From positions 434,001-498,000 of the forward strand of contig NZ_CP021377.1 in the NCBI RefSeq assembly GCF_002157895.1: DNA of 64,000 nt, given 5' to 3'. Position 1 is the stretch's first letter. Each line of letters begins with the position of its first letter. Below are positions 1-9,471 of the stretch, one piece after another. The translations under genes and the position numbers were made by a program. The stretch is from Oceanisphaera profunda. GTDB taxonomy: Bacteria; Pseudomonadota; Gammaproteobacteria; Enterobacterales; Aeromonadaceae. The notes beneath the pieces are model-generated. The model did no database searches. It was not told where the DNA came from and saw only the letters and a list, made by a program, of their open reading frames with translations.

Positions 1-1
1 A

Positions 2-2230
2 CCTATCGATTTGGATAAGATCCATCGCGTCCTCGATTGGGCAGCAGAAGGCTTGGATAACGTCTCCGTTTCTCAAGTAGAGCTGCGCTCACACATTCAG
101 TTTTATGACGGCATTCGTACCGAAGACATTCATGAGACTATCATCAAGGCCGCTGCCGACTTGATCTCGGAAGAAACGCCTGACTACCAGTATTTGGCCG
201 CCCGCCTTGCGGTGTTCCATTTGCGTAAAAAAGCCTATGGCCGTTTTACGCCGCCGCATTTGTATGATCATGTGACGCGCCTGACCGAATCCGGTAAATA
301 CGACCAACATATTTTGGCCGATTACAGCCGTGACGAATTTAACGCCTTAAATGATTACATCGAGCACGACCGCGACCTGACTTTCTCTTATGCAGCAGTA
401 AAGCAGTTAGAAGGCAAATATCTCGTCCAGAACCGCATTAATGGCGACATTTACGAAAGCCCACAGTTCTTATATATGCTGGTGGCCGCCTGCTTATTCT
501 CTAAGTACCCAAAAGAGACGCGTCTGGATTATGTGACCCGTTTTTACGATGCCGCTTCTCAATTTAAAGTGTCGTTACCTACGCCCATTATGGCCGGCGT
601 GCGCACCCCGACCCGTCAATTCAGCTCTTGCGTACTGATTGAATGTGGTGACAGCCTTGATTCTATTAACGCCACTTCTAGTGCCATTGTGCGTTATGTG
701 TCCCAGCGTGCCGGCATTGGCATCAACGCCGGTCGTATTCGTGCGCTTGGTAGCCCAATTCGTGGTGGCGAAGCCTTCCACACTGGCTGTATTCCGTTTT
801 ATAAGCACTTTCAGACCGCCGTTAAGTGTTGCTCTCAGGGCGGCGTGCGTGGCGGTGCGGCCACCTTGTTCTACCCCATGTGGCACTTAGAAGTTGAGTC
901 ACTGCTGGTATTGAAAAATAACCGTGGCGTGGAAGAAAACCGCGTACGTCACATGGACTACGGCGTGCAAATTAACCGCCTGATGTACCATCGTTTGATC
1001 AAAGGCGGCGACATTACCTTGTTCTCGCCTTCAGATGTGCCAGGCCTTTACGACGCCTTCTTTGAAGATCAGCCCAAGTTTGAAGCGCTGTACGAGCAGT
1101 ACGAGCAAGACGCCAGTATTCGCAAGCGCACCGTCAAGGCCGTGGATTTGTTCTCACTGATGATGCAAGAGCGTGCTGGCACCGGTCGTATCTACATTCA
1201 GCACGTGGATCACTGCAACACCCACAGCCCGTTTGACCCGAGCGTCGCGCCAATTCGCCAAAGCAATCTCTGTTTAGAGATAGCTCTTCCGACTAAGCCG
1301 TTGACCGACGTAAACGACGCCGAAGGCGAAATTGCCCTTTGTACGCTGTCGGCCTTTAACTTGGGCGCCATTAACGACTTAAGCGAGCTGGAAGAGCTGG
1401 CAGACTTAGCAGTACGTGCACTGGACGCCCTGCTCGACTATCAAGATTACCCGTTATTGGCCGCGCAAAATGGCTCCATGAATCGCCGTACGCTGGGTAT
1501 AGGTGTGATCAACTATGCCTACTACTTGGCCAAAAATGGCGTTAAGTATTCCGATGGTAGCGCGCTGGGCTTAACCCACCGCACCTTTGAAGCCATTCAG
1601 TATTACCTGCTGAAAGCATCGGTGAAGCTGGCGGAAGAATTTGGCCCTTGCCCGTCTTTTAATGAGACCACTTATTCTCAGGGTATCTTGCCAATAGACA
1701 CCTATAAGAAAGACTTAGACGCGCTTTGCCAAGAGCCGCTGCATTTAGATTGGGAAGGCTTGCGCGAAGAAATTAAAACCAAGGGTTTGCGCAACAGTAC
1801 TCTGACCGCCTTAATGCCGTCAGAAACCTCAAGCCAGATCTCCAATGCCACTAACGGCATTGAGCCACCGCGCGGCTTGGTATCGGTGAAAGCTTCAAAA
1901 GACGGCATCCTAAAGCAAGTGGTACCTGAGTACGCCGAGCTGAAAGACCAGTATGAATTGTTATGGCAGATGCCTTCTAATGACGGTTACTTACATTTAG
2001 TGGGCGTGATGCAGAAGTTTGTCGATCAGGCGATTTCTGCTAACACCAGCTACGACCCGACCCGTTTTGAAGGGGGCCGTGTGCCGATGAAGCAGCTGTT
2101 AAAAGACTTGCTCACCGCGTATAAGTTCGGCTTAAAGACGCTGTATTACCATAATACGCGCGATGGTGCGGCCGACGCCCAAAATGATATGCAAGAAGAC
2201 GATTGTGCCGGTGGCGCTTGTAAAATTTAA
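2..2230 (+). CDS. nrdA: Ribonucleoside-diphosphate reductase class Ia, alpha subunit (5' truncated by window edge)
   Basis: Catalytic large subunit of aerobic ribonucleotide reductase, reducing NDPs to dNDPs in the cytoplasm with NrdB. The frame is open from base 2 (P-I-D-L-D-K-I-H-R), matching E. coli NrdA from about residue 16, so roughly 15 N-terminal residues lie outside the window and the internal TTG at 11 is not the start. The active-site elements are present: the first redox Cys in QFSSC, the N-x-C-x-E radical motif in SNLCLE, the partner Cys in IALCTLS, the paired Tyr in TLYYHN, and the C-terminal Cys pair in CAGGACKI. No truncation is seen at the 3' end. nrdB follows after 48 bases with an intervening hairpin, and yfaE follows nrdB, giving the usual nrdAB-yfaE operon. 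The promoter and any NrdR boxes are outside the window. Confidence 0.98.
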   Translation, partial: PIDLDKIHRVLDWAAEGLDNVSVSQVELRSHIQFYDGIRTEDIHETIIKAAADLISEETPDYQYLAARLAVFHLRKKAYGRFTPPHLYDHVTRLTESGKYDQHILADYSRDEFNALNDYIEHDRDLTFSYAAVKQLEGKYLVQNRINGDIYESPQFLYMLVAACLFSKYPKETRLDYVTRFYDAASQFKVSLPTPIMAGVRTPTRQFSSCVLIECGDSLDSINATSSAIVRYVSQRAGIGINAGRIRALGSPIRGGEAFHTGCIPFYKHFQTAVKCCSQGGVRGGAATLFYPMWHLEVESLLVLKNNRGVEENRVRHMDYGVQINRLMYHRLIKGGDITLFSPSDVPGLYDAFFEDQPKFEALYEQYEQDASIRKRTVKAVDLFSLMMQERAGTGRIYIQHVDHCNTHSPFDPSVAPIRQSNLCLEIALPTKPLTDVNDAEGEIALCTLSAFNLGAINDLSELEELADLAVRALDALLDYQDYPLLAAQNGSMNRRTLGIGVINYAYYLAKNGVKYSDGSALGLTHRTFEAIQYYLLKASVKLAEEFGPCPSFNETTYSQGILPIDTYKKDLDALCQEPLHLDWEGLREEIKTKGLRNSTLTALMPSETSSQISNATNGIEPPRGLVSVKASKDGILKQVVPEYAELKDQYELLWQMPSNDGYLHLVGVMQKFVDQAISANTSYDPTRFEGGRVPMKQLLKDLLTAYKFGLKTLYYHNTRDGAADAQNDMQEDDCAGGACKI

Positions 2231-2235
2231 TGGGT

Positions 2236-2258
2236 GAGGCGAGGTTAATCCTCGCCTT
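2236..2258 (+). other. Intercistronic hairpin between nrdA and nrdB
   Basis: AGGCGAGG (2237-2244) pairs perfectly with CCTCGCCT (2250-2257) around a 5-base loop. No T-run follows, so it looks more like an mRNA-stabilising or expression-balancing hairpin than a terminator. That role is inference. Confidence 0.6.
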
Positions 2259-2278
2259 CCTTTGTGTGGAAGAACGAC

Positions 2279-3412
2279 ATGTCTTATACAACGTTTAGTC
2301 AGTTACAAAACGATCATATGTTAGAGCCGATGTTTCTCGGAAATTCCGTGAACGTGGCTCGGTATGACCAACAAAAGTACGATATTTTTGAAAAGCTCAT
2401 CGAAAAGCAGCTTTCTTTCTTCTGGCGCCCAGAAGAAGTTGACGTGTCGCAAGACCGTATCGACTATCAGGCACTGCCGGATCATGAAAAGCATATTTTC
2501 ATCAGCAACCTGAAATACCAAACTCTGCTCGACTCTATTCAAGGCCGCAGCCCTAACGTGGCGTTGCTGCCGATTGTGTCTTTGCCTGAGCTTGAGACCT
2601 GGATTGAAACCTGGACCTTCTCTGAGACCATTCACTCGCGCTCTTACACGCATATTATTCGTAATATCGTAAACGATCCGGGCATCGTATTTGACGACAT
2701 AGTGGCCAACGAAGAAATTCTCAGACGTGCCGCCGACATTGCCGGTTACTATGACGATTTGATCCGCTACACCAGCCTCTATCATTTATTTGGTGAAGGT
2801 AAGCAAGAGCACAGAGGCAAGCTGGTTGATATCAACCGCTATGAGCTGAAAAAGAAGCTCTACTTGTGCTTGATGAGCGTCAACATCTTGGAAGCGATTC
2901 GCTTTTACGTCAGCTTTGCTTGTTCGTTTGCCTTTGCCGAGCGCGAGCTGATGGAAGGTAACGCCAAAATCATTAAATTGATTGCCCGTGACGAAGCGCT
3001 GCACTTAACGGGCACTCAGCACATGATCAATATTTTGCGCAGTGGTGAGGACGATCCAGAAATGGCGCAAATCGCCCAAGAGTGTGAGCAGCAATGTTTT
3101 GAGCTGTTCCGCGACGCGGCCATTCAAGAAAAAGAGTGGGCGGAATACCTGTTTAAAGACGGCTCTATGATTGGCCTGAACAAAGATATTCTGTGTCAGT
3201 ATGTGGAATACATCACTAACCTGCGCATGACAGCCGTTGGCCTAACGCCGGCGTTCCCCAATGCCAAGCAAAACCCGATTCCGTGGATCAATGCCTGGTT
3301 ATCTTCTGATAACGTGCAGGTAGCGCCGCAAGAAGTCGAGATCAGCTCTTACTTGATCGGCCAAATTGACTCGCAAATGAACCATGACGACTTAGGCGAT
3401 TTTGAGCTATGA
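2279..3412 (+). CDS. nrdB: Ribonucleoside-diphosphate reductase class Ia, beta subunit
   Basis: Radical-generating small subunit: a di-iron centre oxidises a tyrosine, and the radical is passed to NrdA. The protein is 377 residues and collinear with E. coli NrdB (376). Visible iron-ligand motifs include EKHIF in the first helix, [12 protein letters not shown], and [13 protein letters not shown]. The C-terminal tail that docks to NrdA (the acidic end LGDFEL) is conserved. I start at ATG 2279 (MSYTTFSQ, as in E. coli MAYTTFSQ) rather than the in-frame GTG at 2264, because GGAAG sits just upstream. yfaE begins 10 bases after the stop. Confidence 0.98.
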   Translation: MSYTTFSQLQNDHMLEPMFLGNSVNVARYDQQKYDIFEKLIEKQLSFFWRPEEVDVSQDRIDYQALPDHEKHIFISNLKYQTLLDSIQGRSPNVALLPIVSLPELETWIETWTFSETIHSRSYTHIIRNIVNDPGIVFDDIVANEEILRRAADIAGYYDDLIRYTSLYHLFGEGKQEHRGKLVDINRYELKKKLYLCLMSVNILEAIRFYVSFACSFAFAERELMEGNAKIIKLIARDEALHLTGTQHMINILRSGEDDPEMAQIAQECEQQCFELFRDAAIQEKEWAEYLFKDGSMIGLNKDILCQYVEYITNLRMTAVGLTPAFPNAKQNPIPWINAWLSSDNVQVAPQEVEISSYLIGQIDSQMNHDDLGDFEL

Positions 3413-3422
3413 GTGTTGAGCT

Positions 3423-3695
3423 GTGAGTAGAGTCACGACCCAAGCATTAAGTTTTGAGTTGCGAGCAGGTGAAAGCCTGCTCGCCGGCTTAGAGCGCACC
3501 GGCCACGCGGTAGAATACCAATGCCGTGGCGGCTATTGCGGATCCTGTCGTACTACAATTATCAGTGGCGAAGTCAGCTATCAAAGCACCCCGCTGGCCT
3601 TTATCGCCGCCGGTGAAGTCTTGCCCTGCTGCGCTCGCCCTGAAGGTGAAGTAGTGTTAGATATCGATGCCGAAGCAATCAAAAAACAAGCGTGA
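3423..3695 (+). CDS. yfaE: 2Fe-2S ferredoxin-like protein for NrdB cofactor maintenance
   Basis: Small plant-type [2Fe-2S] ferredoxin of 90 residues. In E. coli, YfaE helps assemble and regenerate the NrdB diferric-tyrosyl cofactor. The cluster motif C-x4-C-x2-C is seen at about residues 34-42 (CRGGYCGSC), with the fourth Cys in LPCCAR near residue 69. The start is GTG at 3423: the ATG at 3409, which overlaps the nrdB stop, is closed by a stop after five codons. The position directly behind nrdAB supports the assignment. Confidence 0.93.
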   Translation: MSRVTTQALSFELRAGESLLAGLERTGHAVEYQCRGGYCGSCRTTIISGEVSYQSTPLAFIAAGEVLPCCARPEGEVVLDIDAEAIKKQA

Positions 3696-3715
3696 TTAAC
3701 ACTCGATTTAAAGAC

Positions 3716-3885
3716 TAAAAATTCCTTCGCAACGGAATCCACTGAACCCGCAGAAGAATAGAGATCAAATCTGAAAAGAACTATTTTTATTAAGATCTTA
3801 CAAAAATATTCGATAATCACTTTTCGCCCTTATCTCATATTAATTTTTCCGTGTATTCCGTGGATTCCGTTGCAAAATCAGTTTT
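3716..3885. repeat. Long imperfect inverted-repeat element, family B (copy 1)
   Basis: The left arm contains CGCAACGGAATCCAC and ATCAAATCTGAAAAG. The right arm contains the reverse partner TTTTTCCGTG and GTGGATTCCGTTGC. The same two-arm design recurs near 19.8, 51.3-51.5 and 55.2-55.4 kb. It fills the gap between yfaE and the DUF4112 gene, and no gene is visible inside. Confidence 0.6.
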
Positions 3886-3915
3886 AGGTTTAGTTTATCT
3901 CGCTTTCTTTACCCT

Positions 3916-4305
3916 TCACGCATTCTTGCCTAAATACTCATTCAGTAACCGCACATTGCGCAGGTTGGCTTTAAAGGCAAAGTCGAATATATCCCCGAAT
4001 ATCGGCACTATGCCGACCACCAGTTCAATCAATACATTTAAGCTCATGCGCGCCAGCACCCGAAACGGCACCTTGAGCCGTGCGGCTTCCACCACTATAT
4101 AAGACGATAAACCCGCCCCGATTAAATCACCAATGCCAGGAATTAAGCCGATAATGCCGTCTAATCCCACTCTAAACCCACCCGGTAAGCGGATAGAGCT
4201 GTCGAGCATCCATGCTAAGCGTGCCAGTCGCTGACTGGCCGCCGCTTGACCGTTGTTTATTGCATTTGAGCTTGCTGCATTGGAATTTGCGGATTTAGTC
4301 TTCAT
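3916..4305 (-). CDS. DUF4112 family membrane protein
   Basis: A protein of 129 residues with the DUF4112 pattern: after a polar N-terminal tail come LARLAWMLDSSIRLPG, the Gly/Pro-rich hydrophobic segment GLDGIIGLIPGIGDLIG, and a second segment GIVPIFGDIFDFAFKAN. Family function is unknown, and these segments suggest an inner-membrane protein. I start at ATG 4305 rather than TTG 4326, because the TTG would overlap the upstream yqaE-like gene whose stop is at 4313. The two genes therefore look like a two-gene operon with 7 bases between stop and start. Confidence 0.8.
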   Translation of the reverse strand: MKTKSANSNAASSNAINNGQAAASQRLARLAWMLDSSIRLPGGFRVGLDGIIGLIPGIGDLIGAGLSSYIVVEAARLKVPFRVLARMSLNVLIELVVGIVPIFGDIFDFAFKANLRNVRLLNEYLGKNA

Positions 4306-4312
4306 TAGCGAC

Positions 4313-4471
4313 TCACTTTTTAGCAATCACCCACACTGCGTGCACTATGCCGGGGATGTAGCCCAGCAGTGTCAGGATAATATTAATCCAAAAGTGCTTA
4401 CCCAAGCCCACTTGTAAAAACACGCCGAGCGGCGGCAATAAAATGGCAATAATAATCCGTATCACATCCAT
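4313..4471 (-). CDS. yqaE: YqaE/Pmp3 family small membrane protein (UPF0057)
   Basis: A 52-residue protein, almost wholly hydrophobic, made of two transmembrane helices. The Pmp3 signatures are visible: ILLPPLGVFLQVG in the first helix and INIILTLLGYIPGIVHAVW in the second. Family members are stress-associated inner-membrane proteins of uncertain mechanism. TAGGAG lies 6 bases before the ATG, a good ribosome binding site. It is translated just ahead of the DUF4112 gene. Confidence 0.9.
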   Translation of the reverse strand: MDVIRIIIAILLPPLGVFLQVGLGKHFWINIILTLLGYIPGIVHAVWVIAKK

Positions 4472-4644
4472 AACAGGCTCCTATTGCGATTCATTAGTAT
4501 CCGTAGCATTACCCTATATCACTGTCTGTTTAACTATCTGTTCAACTGTCTATTTAACCTTTTTAACTATCCGTCTCACTATCAGCATCAACTATGTGAG
4601 TAATATTAGTCAAGATCCTTCATCATACACATCCACTTGGGCTT

Positions 4645-4926
4645 TTAAGGTATGGTCAGCTTCTGCTCTGTCTGTACACTCAGCGGGAACGGCTGCCAGC
4701 TTAACTGGCCATTTTGCTCAAAGGATTTTTCTCGTTCACAGATAAACGGCTGCTTGGCCATTTCGATGATAGCGCCCTTAGAGTAGCGCTGGTCCGCATA
4801 AAAACAGGCAGGCGCTAAGTCTGAATTTACATTCAGCTCCAAGGCAGGTGGAGTGTGGATAATATGTGGTGCGGCGAACACAGCCGTTGAACCCAGCAGT
4901 AAAAAACCAATGGTCAGTCTCATCAT
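4645..4926 (-). CDS. DUF1496 family secreted protein (YnjH-like)
   Basis: A small exported protein of 93 residues. The signal peptide is MMRLTIGFLLLGSTAVFA, with cleavage likely before APHI. The mature part shows the DUF1496 pattern: CFYADQRYSKGAII, then a second Cys in PFICER, ending in a Trp-containing segment. The function is unknown. I use ATG 4926, since GAGGAG lies 7 bases upstream; the longer frame to 4968 has no signal-peptide logic. A second ATG at 4923 is possible. Confidence 0.8.
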   Translation of the reverse strand: MMRLTIGFLLLGSTAVFAAPHIIHTPPALELNVNSDLAPACFYADQRYSKGAIIEMAKQPFICEREKSFEQNGQLSWQPFPLSVQTEQKLTIP

Positions 4927-4998
4927 GGTCTTGCTCCTCTTTACCTTAAGCGAGTTCCATGTTACCACCCTATTAGCAACATAAGATAAGGTATAATA

Positions 4999-7392
4999 AT
5001 GAACACTCTTTCACGGCGATTAGCGCTGCTTGCATGGCTCATGTTGAGTATTTTTATCGCGCCGCTCGCGTGGTCTAATACGCTCGCCGCTTTGCCTAAT
5101 ACGCTTACCGCCTTACCCAGCACGGTGGATTATGAGCAAGATATTAAGCCTATTTTTGAGCAAAAATGCATTGCCTGCCATGCCTGCTACGATGCGCCCT
5201 GCCAGCTAAAGCTCACCAGTAATGAAGGCTTAGTGCGCGGTGCCAGTAAGCTGCCGGTTTACGACGGTGCACGTACCAACGATGCCAAGCCCAGCCGACT
5301 GCATTTTGATGCTCATGGCGAGTCCGCATGGCGCACCCGCGGCTTTTTTAGCGTACTCGATGAGCCCGATGCTCAAACCTCACTGATGTTACGCATGCTG
5401 GCTTTGGGCCAAAGCACCCCTTGGAGCGCCAATCAACGTCTACCCGAAGACCTAAACATCTCTCCTACCCGTAGCAACCAATGCAGTCAAGCGGACGAGT
5501 TTGATGTCTTTGCAAGCAAGCACCCTCAAGCGGGCATGCCCTTTGCGGTCACGGGGTTAACGCCCCCCGAATATCAATTGGTACAAGACTGGCTAAGCCA
5601 AGGTGCCAAAGTACCCGAACAAAGCATTCAACTGTCGCCTGCTTTAGAGTGGGCACAAATCCGCTGGGAAACCTGGCTAAACCGCGATGCACCCCGCCAT
5701 CAATTGGTGGCACGCTATTTGTATGAACACTTGTTTTTAGCCCATCTGTATTTCAGTGATCTATCAACACCGGATCAAGACACTTTTTTTGAAGTTGTGC
5801 GCTCACGCACCCCTACCGGCCAACCCATTGAAGTGATCGCCACCGAACGGCCCACCGATTCACCGGGCGATAAATTTTATTATCGACTGCGCCCGCGTAT
5901 CGAAAGTCGTATCCATAAAACGCACATCACCTATGCGCTAAATAGCGATAAGATGCACCACCTAGAACAGCTGTTTTTTACTGACGATTGGACCATCAAT
6001 AAGCTGCCCGATTATCGAGTGGATTACGCGGCCAACCCCTTTTTCACTTACGCGGCGATTCCACCCAAGGCTCGTTATCAGTTTATGCTCGATGACGCGG
6101 AATACTTTGTGCGCTCGTTTATTCGCGGCCCCGTGTGCCGCGGCCAAATTGCCACCGATGTGATCCGCGATCAGTTTTGGGTTAGCTTTCAAGCGCCTAA
6201 ACATGACTTATTTATTACCCAGCCTAACCATCAAACCCATGTGCGCGACTGGCTCACCCTGCCCGGACTCAATTCAGACTTACTCAGCCTAGGCCCAGAT
6301 TGGATTTCTTACAGCAGCGACAGAAACAGCTACTTAACCTATCGTCAAAAAGCCTATGCCAAGCAGTATCCACAAGGGCCAGATCTGGAGCACTTATGGG
6401 ATGGCGACGGCCATAATAGCCAAGCGCTGCTCACGGTATTTCGCCATCACGACAGCGCCAGTGTGATCAAAGGCTGGCAAGGCGATACCCCAAGCACCAT
6501 GTGGGTGATGGACTATCCGCTGCTTGAGCGTACCTACTATGCATTAGTGGCTAACTTTAATGTCTATGGCAGCGTGTCACACCAAGCCAAAACGCGGCTC
6601 TACTTTGACCTGATCCGCAACGGTGCTGAAGCCAACTTATTACGCTTTTTACCCCCAGAACAACGTAATACCTTGTTACACCGTTGGTATGATAACAGTG
6701 GTCGCATTAAGCTCTTTACCAGCTATGCAGACGTAGATGAAACCACGCCGAGCCGCATTCAAACCGATGCCAAGCGCACCTTAGTCGACTTTAGCCAACA
6801 AGTGCTGAGTACACTGGCACCAGTGGCAGGCCCGCAAGATATGCTCAATCGCTGCCAGCAAGCAGACTGCAACGCCGCCATCGGCGAGCAACTGCCATTA
6901 ATGCCGCAGCTAGAGCAGCAACAAGCACGCATTGATGATCAGCTCAGACGCTTAACGGGTTTTACTGGGCGACTATTGCCGGTGATTAAGTGGTTACCGG
7001 AAGTCACCTTGCTACGCATTGAAGGTGAAAACCCTAAAGAGCGTCAGGTGTATAGCTTGATCCACAATCGTGACCACAGCAACGTAGCTTTTTTGTTGGG
7101 TGAAGACTTACGCCTGCGCCCAGACAACGACACCTTAAGCGTGTTACCGGGTATTATCAGCAGCTACCCGAACTTCATCTTCAACGTAAAGCAGGAGCAA
7201 TTGGCAGACTTCATTAGCGCCCTGACCTCCATGCAAGATGCCAAGGAGCTTCATGCTGTGGCCGACCAATACGGCATTCGTCGCACCCATCCTGATTTTT
7301 GGTTCTACTTTCATGATATGCACAGCTACATGCAAGAAACCAATCCCATAGAAGCAGGTGTGCTGGATATGAACCGCTATGAAAACTTGTAA
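4999..7392 (+). CDS. cti: Periplasmic cis/trans fatty acid isomerase
   Basis: Isomerises cis-unsaturated acyl chains of membrane phospholipids to trans, a fast membrane-stiffening response to solvents and heat known best from Pseudomonas and Vibrio. A signal peptide spans residues 1-26. A c-type heme motif CIACH is at 57-61, as expected because Cti is a cytochrome-c-type protein. At 797 residues it is close to the family's usual size. No partner gene is adjacent; a terminator follows about 60 bases downstream. Being constitutive and post-translationally controlled is typical of the family, and nothing in the upstream sequence indicates special regulation. Confidence 0.92.
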   Translation: MNTLSRRLALLAWLMLSIFIAPLAWSNTLAALPNTLTALPSTVDYEQDIKPIFEQKCIACHACYDAPCQLKLTSNEGLVRGASKLPVYDGARTNDAKPSRLHFDAHGESAWRTRGFFSVLDEPDAQTSLMLRMLALGQSTPWSANQRLPEDLNISPTRSNQCSQADEFDVFASKHPQAGMPFAVTGLTPPEYQLVQDWLSQGAKVPEQSIQLSPALEWAQIRWETWLNRDAPRHQLVARYLYEHLFLAHLYFSDLSTPDQDTFFEVVRSRTPTGQPIEVIATERPTDSPGDKFYYRLRPRIESRIHKTHITYALNSDKMHHLEQLFFTDDWTINKLPDYRVDYAANPFFTYAAIPPKARYQFMLDDAEYFVRSFIRGPVCRGQIATDVIRDQFWVSFQAPKHDLFITQPNHQTHVRDWLTLPGLNSDLLSLGPDWISYSSDRNSYLTYRQKAYAKQYPQGPDLEHLWDGDGHNSQALLTVFRHHDSASVIKGWQGDTPSTMWVMDYPLLERTYYALVANFNVYGSVSHQAKTRLYFDLIRNGAEANLLRFLPPEQRNTLLHRWYDNSGRIKLFTSYADVDETTPSRIQTDAKRTLVDFSQQVLSTLAPVAGPQDMLNRCQQADCNAAIGEQLPLMPQLEQQQARIDDQLRRLTGFTGRLLPVIKWLPEVTLLRIEGENPKERQVYSLIHNRDHSNVAFLLGEDLRLRPDNDTLSVLPGIISSYPNFIFNVKQEQLADFISALTSMQDAKELHAVADQYGIRRTHPDFWFYFHDMHSYMQETNPIEAGVLDMNRYENL

Positions 7393-7451
7393 CCTTAAAT
7401 AAGCGCCGAACGCCTAGCTGCGCGCAAACACAGCTCGCTATGCATAGCACC

Positions 7452-7484
7452 AAAACACCGAGTCTAACGCTCGGTGTTTTTTTA
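7452..7484. terminator. Intrinsic terminator after cti (bidirectional)
   Basis: Stem AACACCGAG / CTCGGTGTT with a 7-base loop, flanked by A-rich and T-rich tracts. It can serve cti on the plus strand and the DUF302 gene on the minus strand. Confidence 0.85.
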
Positions 7485-7937
7485 TTACTTGGTTGCCACA
7501 CCATGACTAATCCCCGCCAAGGCCTTGGCTACGGTCGCTACCTCTTGCTCACAGCCTTTCATATCGTGCCTTTTTACCAAGTAGTTAGGATCGTTATAGG
7601 ATAACCACACCTTGCTATTAGCGTCTTGCCACACCAACATTTTTTGCGGTAAGTCGAGGGCAATACTTTGCTGGCACTGCATTAACGGGCTGCCCACTTT
7701 AGGGTTACCGAAGATAATTAGCTCTGTGGCCCTTAACTTGATATCAACCGTCTCTGCCCCCTCTGCATGATTAATGCGGTTAAACACCGTCATGCCTTTT
7801 TCTTTTAAGGTTGCGTCTAGCCGATCTGCGGTTTCTGTCACCGTAAAGGCACTTTCAACGTTAATCATGCCCTCCGCAGCCAGTGATGAACTTGCCACAC
7901 CCAGCGTGAACAAAACGGTAAAAATAGTCGTTTTCAT
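7485..7937 (-). CDS. DUF302 domain secreted protein
   Basis: A 150-residue exported protein: signal peptide MKTTIFTVLFTLGVASSSLA, then a DUF302 domain (TADRLDATLKEKGMTVFNRINHAEGA; LIIFGNPKVGSPLMQCQ; the conserved LPQKMLVWQD strand). Family members are periplasmic or fused to other domains, with no settled function. AAGGAG sits 8 bases before the ATG. It is convergent with cti across the shared terminator and seems to be a single-gene unit. Confidence 0.87.
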   Translation of the reverse strand: MKTTIFTVLFTLGVASSSLAAEGMINVESAFTVTETADRLDATLKEKGMTVFNRINHAEGAETVDIKLRATELIIFGNPKVGSPLMQCQQSIALDLPQKMLVWQDANSKVWLSYNDPNYLVKRHDMKGCEQEVATVAKALAGISHGVATK

Positions 7938-8050
7938 CGGTAACTCCTTGATTCAAGAAATAGCGGTTGGGTAAGCCAGCAGTGTTGAGTCTAGGCGATC
8001 AAGCAGTAACGCTTCACCATTAATTACATGACTCCCCCACATTCTTTAGC

Positions 8051-8087
8051 TCAAAAAAATGCCAGTCAGCTAAGCTGACTGGCATTA
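8051..8087 (-). terminator. Intrinsic terminator of the dadA-like gene
   Basis: On the minus strand a perfect 13-base-pair stem (AATGCCAGTCAGC / GCTGACTGGCATT) is followed by TTTTTTT, about 45 bases after the dadA-like stop. Confidence 0.9.
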
Positions 8088-8128
8088 TCTTTAGAGATTA
8101 TTTTTCAAGTATTAGCGAGGGTACTGCC

Positions 8129-9385
8129 TTAACTCACCACTACCGTGGAAGCGCTGCTGGGGCTTTCATCACGCACAGCAGCCATTACGCCTGCTATCAT
8201 ATCTGCAGTAGCGCCACTTAATGTCCAACCTAAGTGGCCGTGACCGGTGTTGTAAAACACTTGTGGGTGAGCGCCTCGGCCAACTTTGGGCATCATATTT
8301 GGCATCATTGGTCGCAAGCCCGCCCACGCCACTGCACTTTCGGTAGACACATCAGGGAAGTGTCGATTACACCACTTCACCAGTGGTTCTATACGGTCAT
8401 GGCGAATATCGCGATTATTACCGTTGAACTCAGCGGTGCCGGCGATACGGAAACGATCTGGCCCCAAGCGACTGGTCACAATTTTCGTCTCATCATCCAG
8501 TAAAGAAATGAGCGGTGCGCTATCTTGGCTTATCTGGTCACGTAAATTAACCGTAATGGAGTAGCCTTTTACTGGGTAGATATTAACGCGGTCGCCCAGC
8601 TTTTTCGCCAATTCACGACTGCCCACACCCGCACACACTACCACTGCATCAAAATGCGTTGAGTTACCTTTATCGTCCGTCACACGCACACCTTTGCCTT
8701 CGATGCTCACATCTGTAAGCTCGGATTCCATGCAAAATGTAACGCCGGCTTTACGAATCGCTTCAGCCAGACCAAAGGTAAAGCTATGGATATCACCGGT
8801 ACTATCACTCGGCGTCCAAAAGCCACCCACAAAGTCACCGTGTAGGCGCGGCTCTTTCATTTTGATCTCGCTGGGTGTGAGTGCTTCGCGCTCTAATCCA
8901 CCCTGCTTCAACAGCTTGGTGACTTCACAGGCGTGTTTAAAATCTTTTTGGTTGCTATAGAAATGCATAATACCGCAATCAGAGCGGTCAAACTCCACGC
9001 CCCACTTTTGGCCTAATTCCGTCAAATGGCGGCGCGCTTCAATAGCAAGGCGGGTAGTTTCAATAGTATTACGTTCGTAATCGGGGATATGACGCATAAA
9101 TTCGAGCATCCAGCTCAACTTATGCCAGCTTGGTTTTGGATTAACCAATAACGGCGCATCCTTTTGCAGCATCCATTTCATGCCTTTTAATACCGTAGCC
9201 CAGGTATTCCAAACCTCAGCATTAGAGGCAGAAAGCTGACCACCATTGGCGAAACTGGTTTCCATGGCCGCATAACGCTGACGGTCGAACACAGTTACTT
9301 CAAAACCCTGTTCAATTAACTTAGCGGCGGTGGTAATACCGGTAATGCCGGCGCCTAAAACAGCTACCTTTTTCATCTCTGACAT
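8129..9385 (-). CDS. dadA: D-amino acid dehydrogenase-like FAD oxidoreductase under glycine riboswitch control
   Basis: A DAO-superfamily flavoprotein of 418 residues. The Rossmann motif VAVLGAGITGITTAAKL is at the N-terminus, followed by the FAD-ribose acidic residue in VTVFDRQ. FANGGQLSASNAEVW and the C-terminal GHGHLGWTLSGATADMIA are typical of DadA, which feeds electrons from D-amino acid deamination to the respiratory chain. It stands alone, without an alr/dadX partner. The leader carries a tandem glycine riboswitch, so the physiological substrate may be glycine or a related small amino acid rather than D-alanine; that is inference. The start could be M1 or M4 (MKKVAVLG); I keep M1. A strong terminator follows. 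Confidence 0.88.
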   Translation of the reverse strand: MSEMKKVAVLGAGITGITTAAKLIEQGFEVTVFDRQRYAAMETSFANGGQLSASNAEVWNTWATVLKGMKWMLQKDAPLLVNPKPSWHKLSWMLEFMRHIPDYERNTIETTRLAIEARRHLTELGQKWGVEFDRSDCGIMHFYSNQKDFKHACEVTKLLKQGGLEREALTPSEIKMKEPRLHGDFVGGFWTPSDSTGDIHSFTFGLAEAIRKAGVTFCMESELTDVSIEGKGVRVTDDKGNSTHFDAVVVCAGVGSRELAKKLGDRVNIYPVKGYSITVNLRDQISQDSAPLISLLDDETKIVTSRLGPDRFRIAGTAEFNGNNRDIRHDRIEPLVKWCNRHFPDVSTESAVAWAGLRPMMPNMMPKVGRGAHPQVFYNTGHGHLGWTLSGATADMIAGVMAAVRDESPSSASTVVVS

Positions 9386-9471
9386 AAGTGTGCACTCTTA
9401 GTTTGCAGGCATTGCGCAGGTTACCACGCACCTAAATTACGCATATAAAGCGCAAAATATTTTGCCTGACA

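Noticed and set aside
575-886. Antisense open frame inside nrdA
   Set aside because: It lies entirely opposite a well-conserved gene, has no ribosome binding site and resembles no family. The same applies to the other long antisense frames in guaA, guaB, sdhA, sucA, sucB, lolE and mfd.
4443-4745. Plus-strand 100-codon frame
   Set aside because: It is antisense to the yqaE-like and DUF1496 genes, which have clear ribosome binding sites and family motifs.
7214-7504. Minus-strand frame over the cti 3' end and the terminator
   Set aside because: It runs through a strong bidirectional terminator and overlaps cti; no family features.
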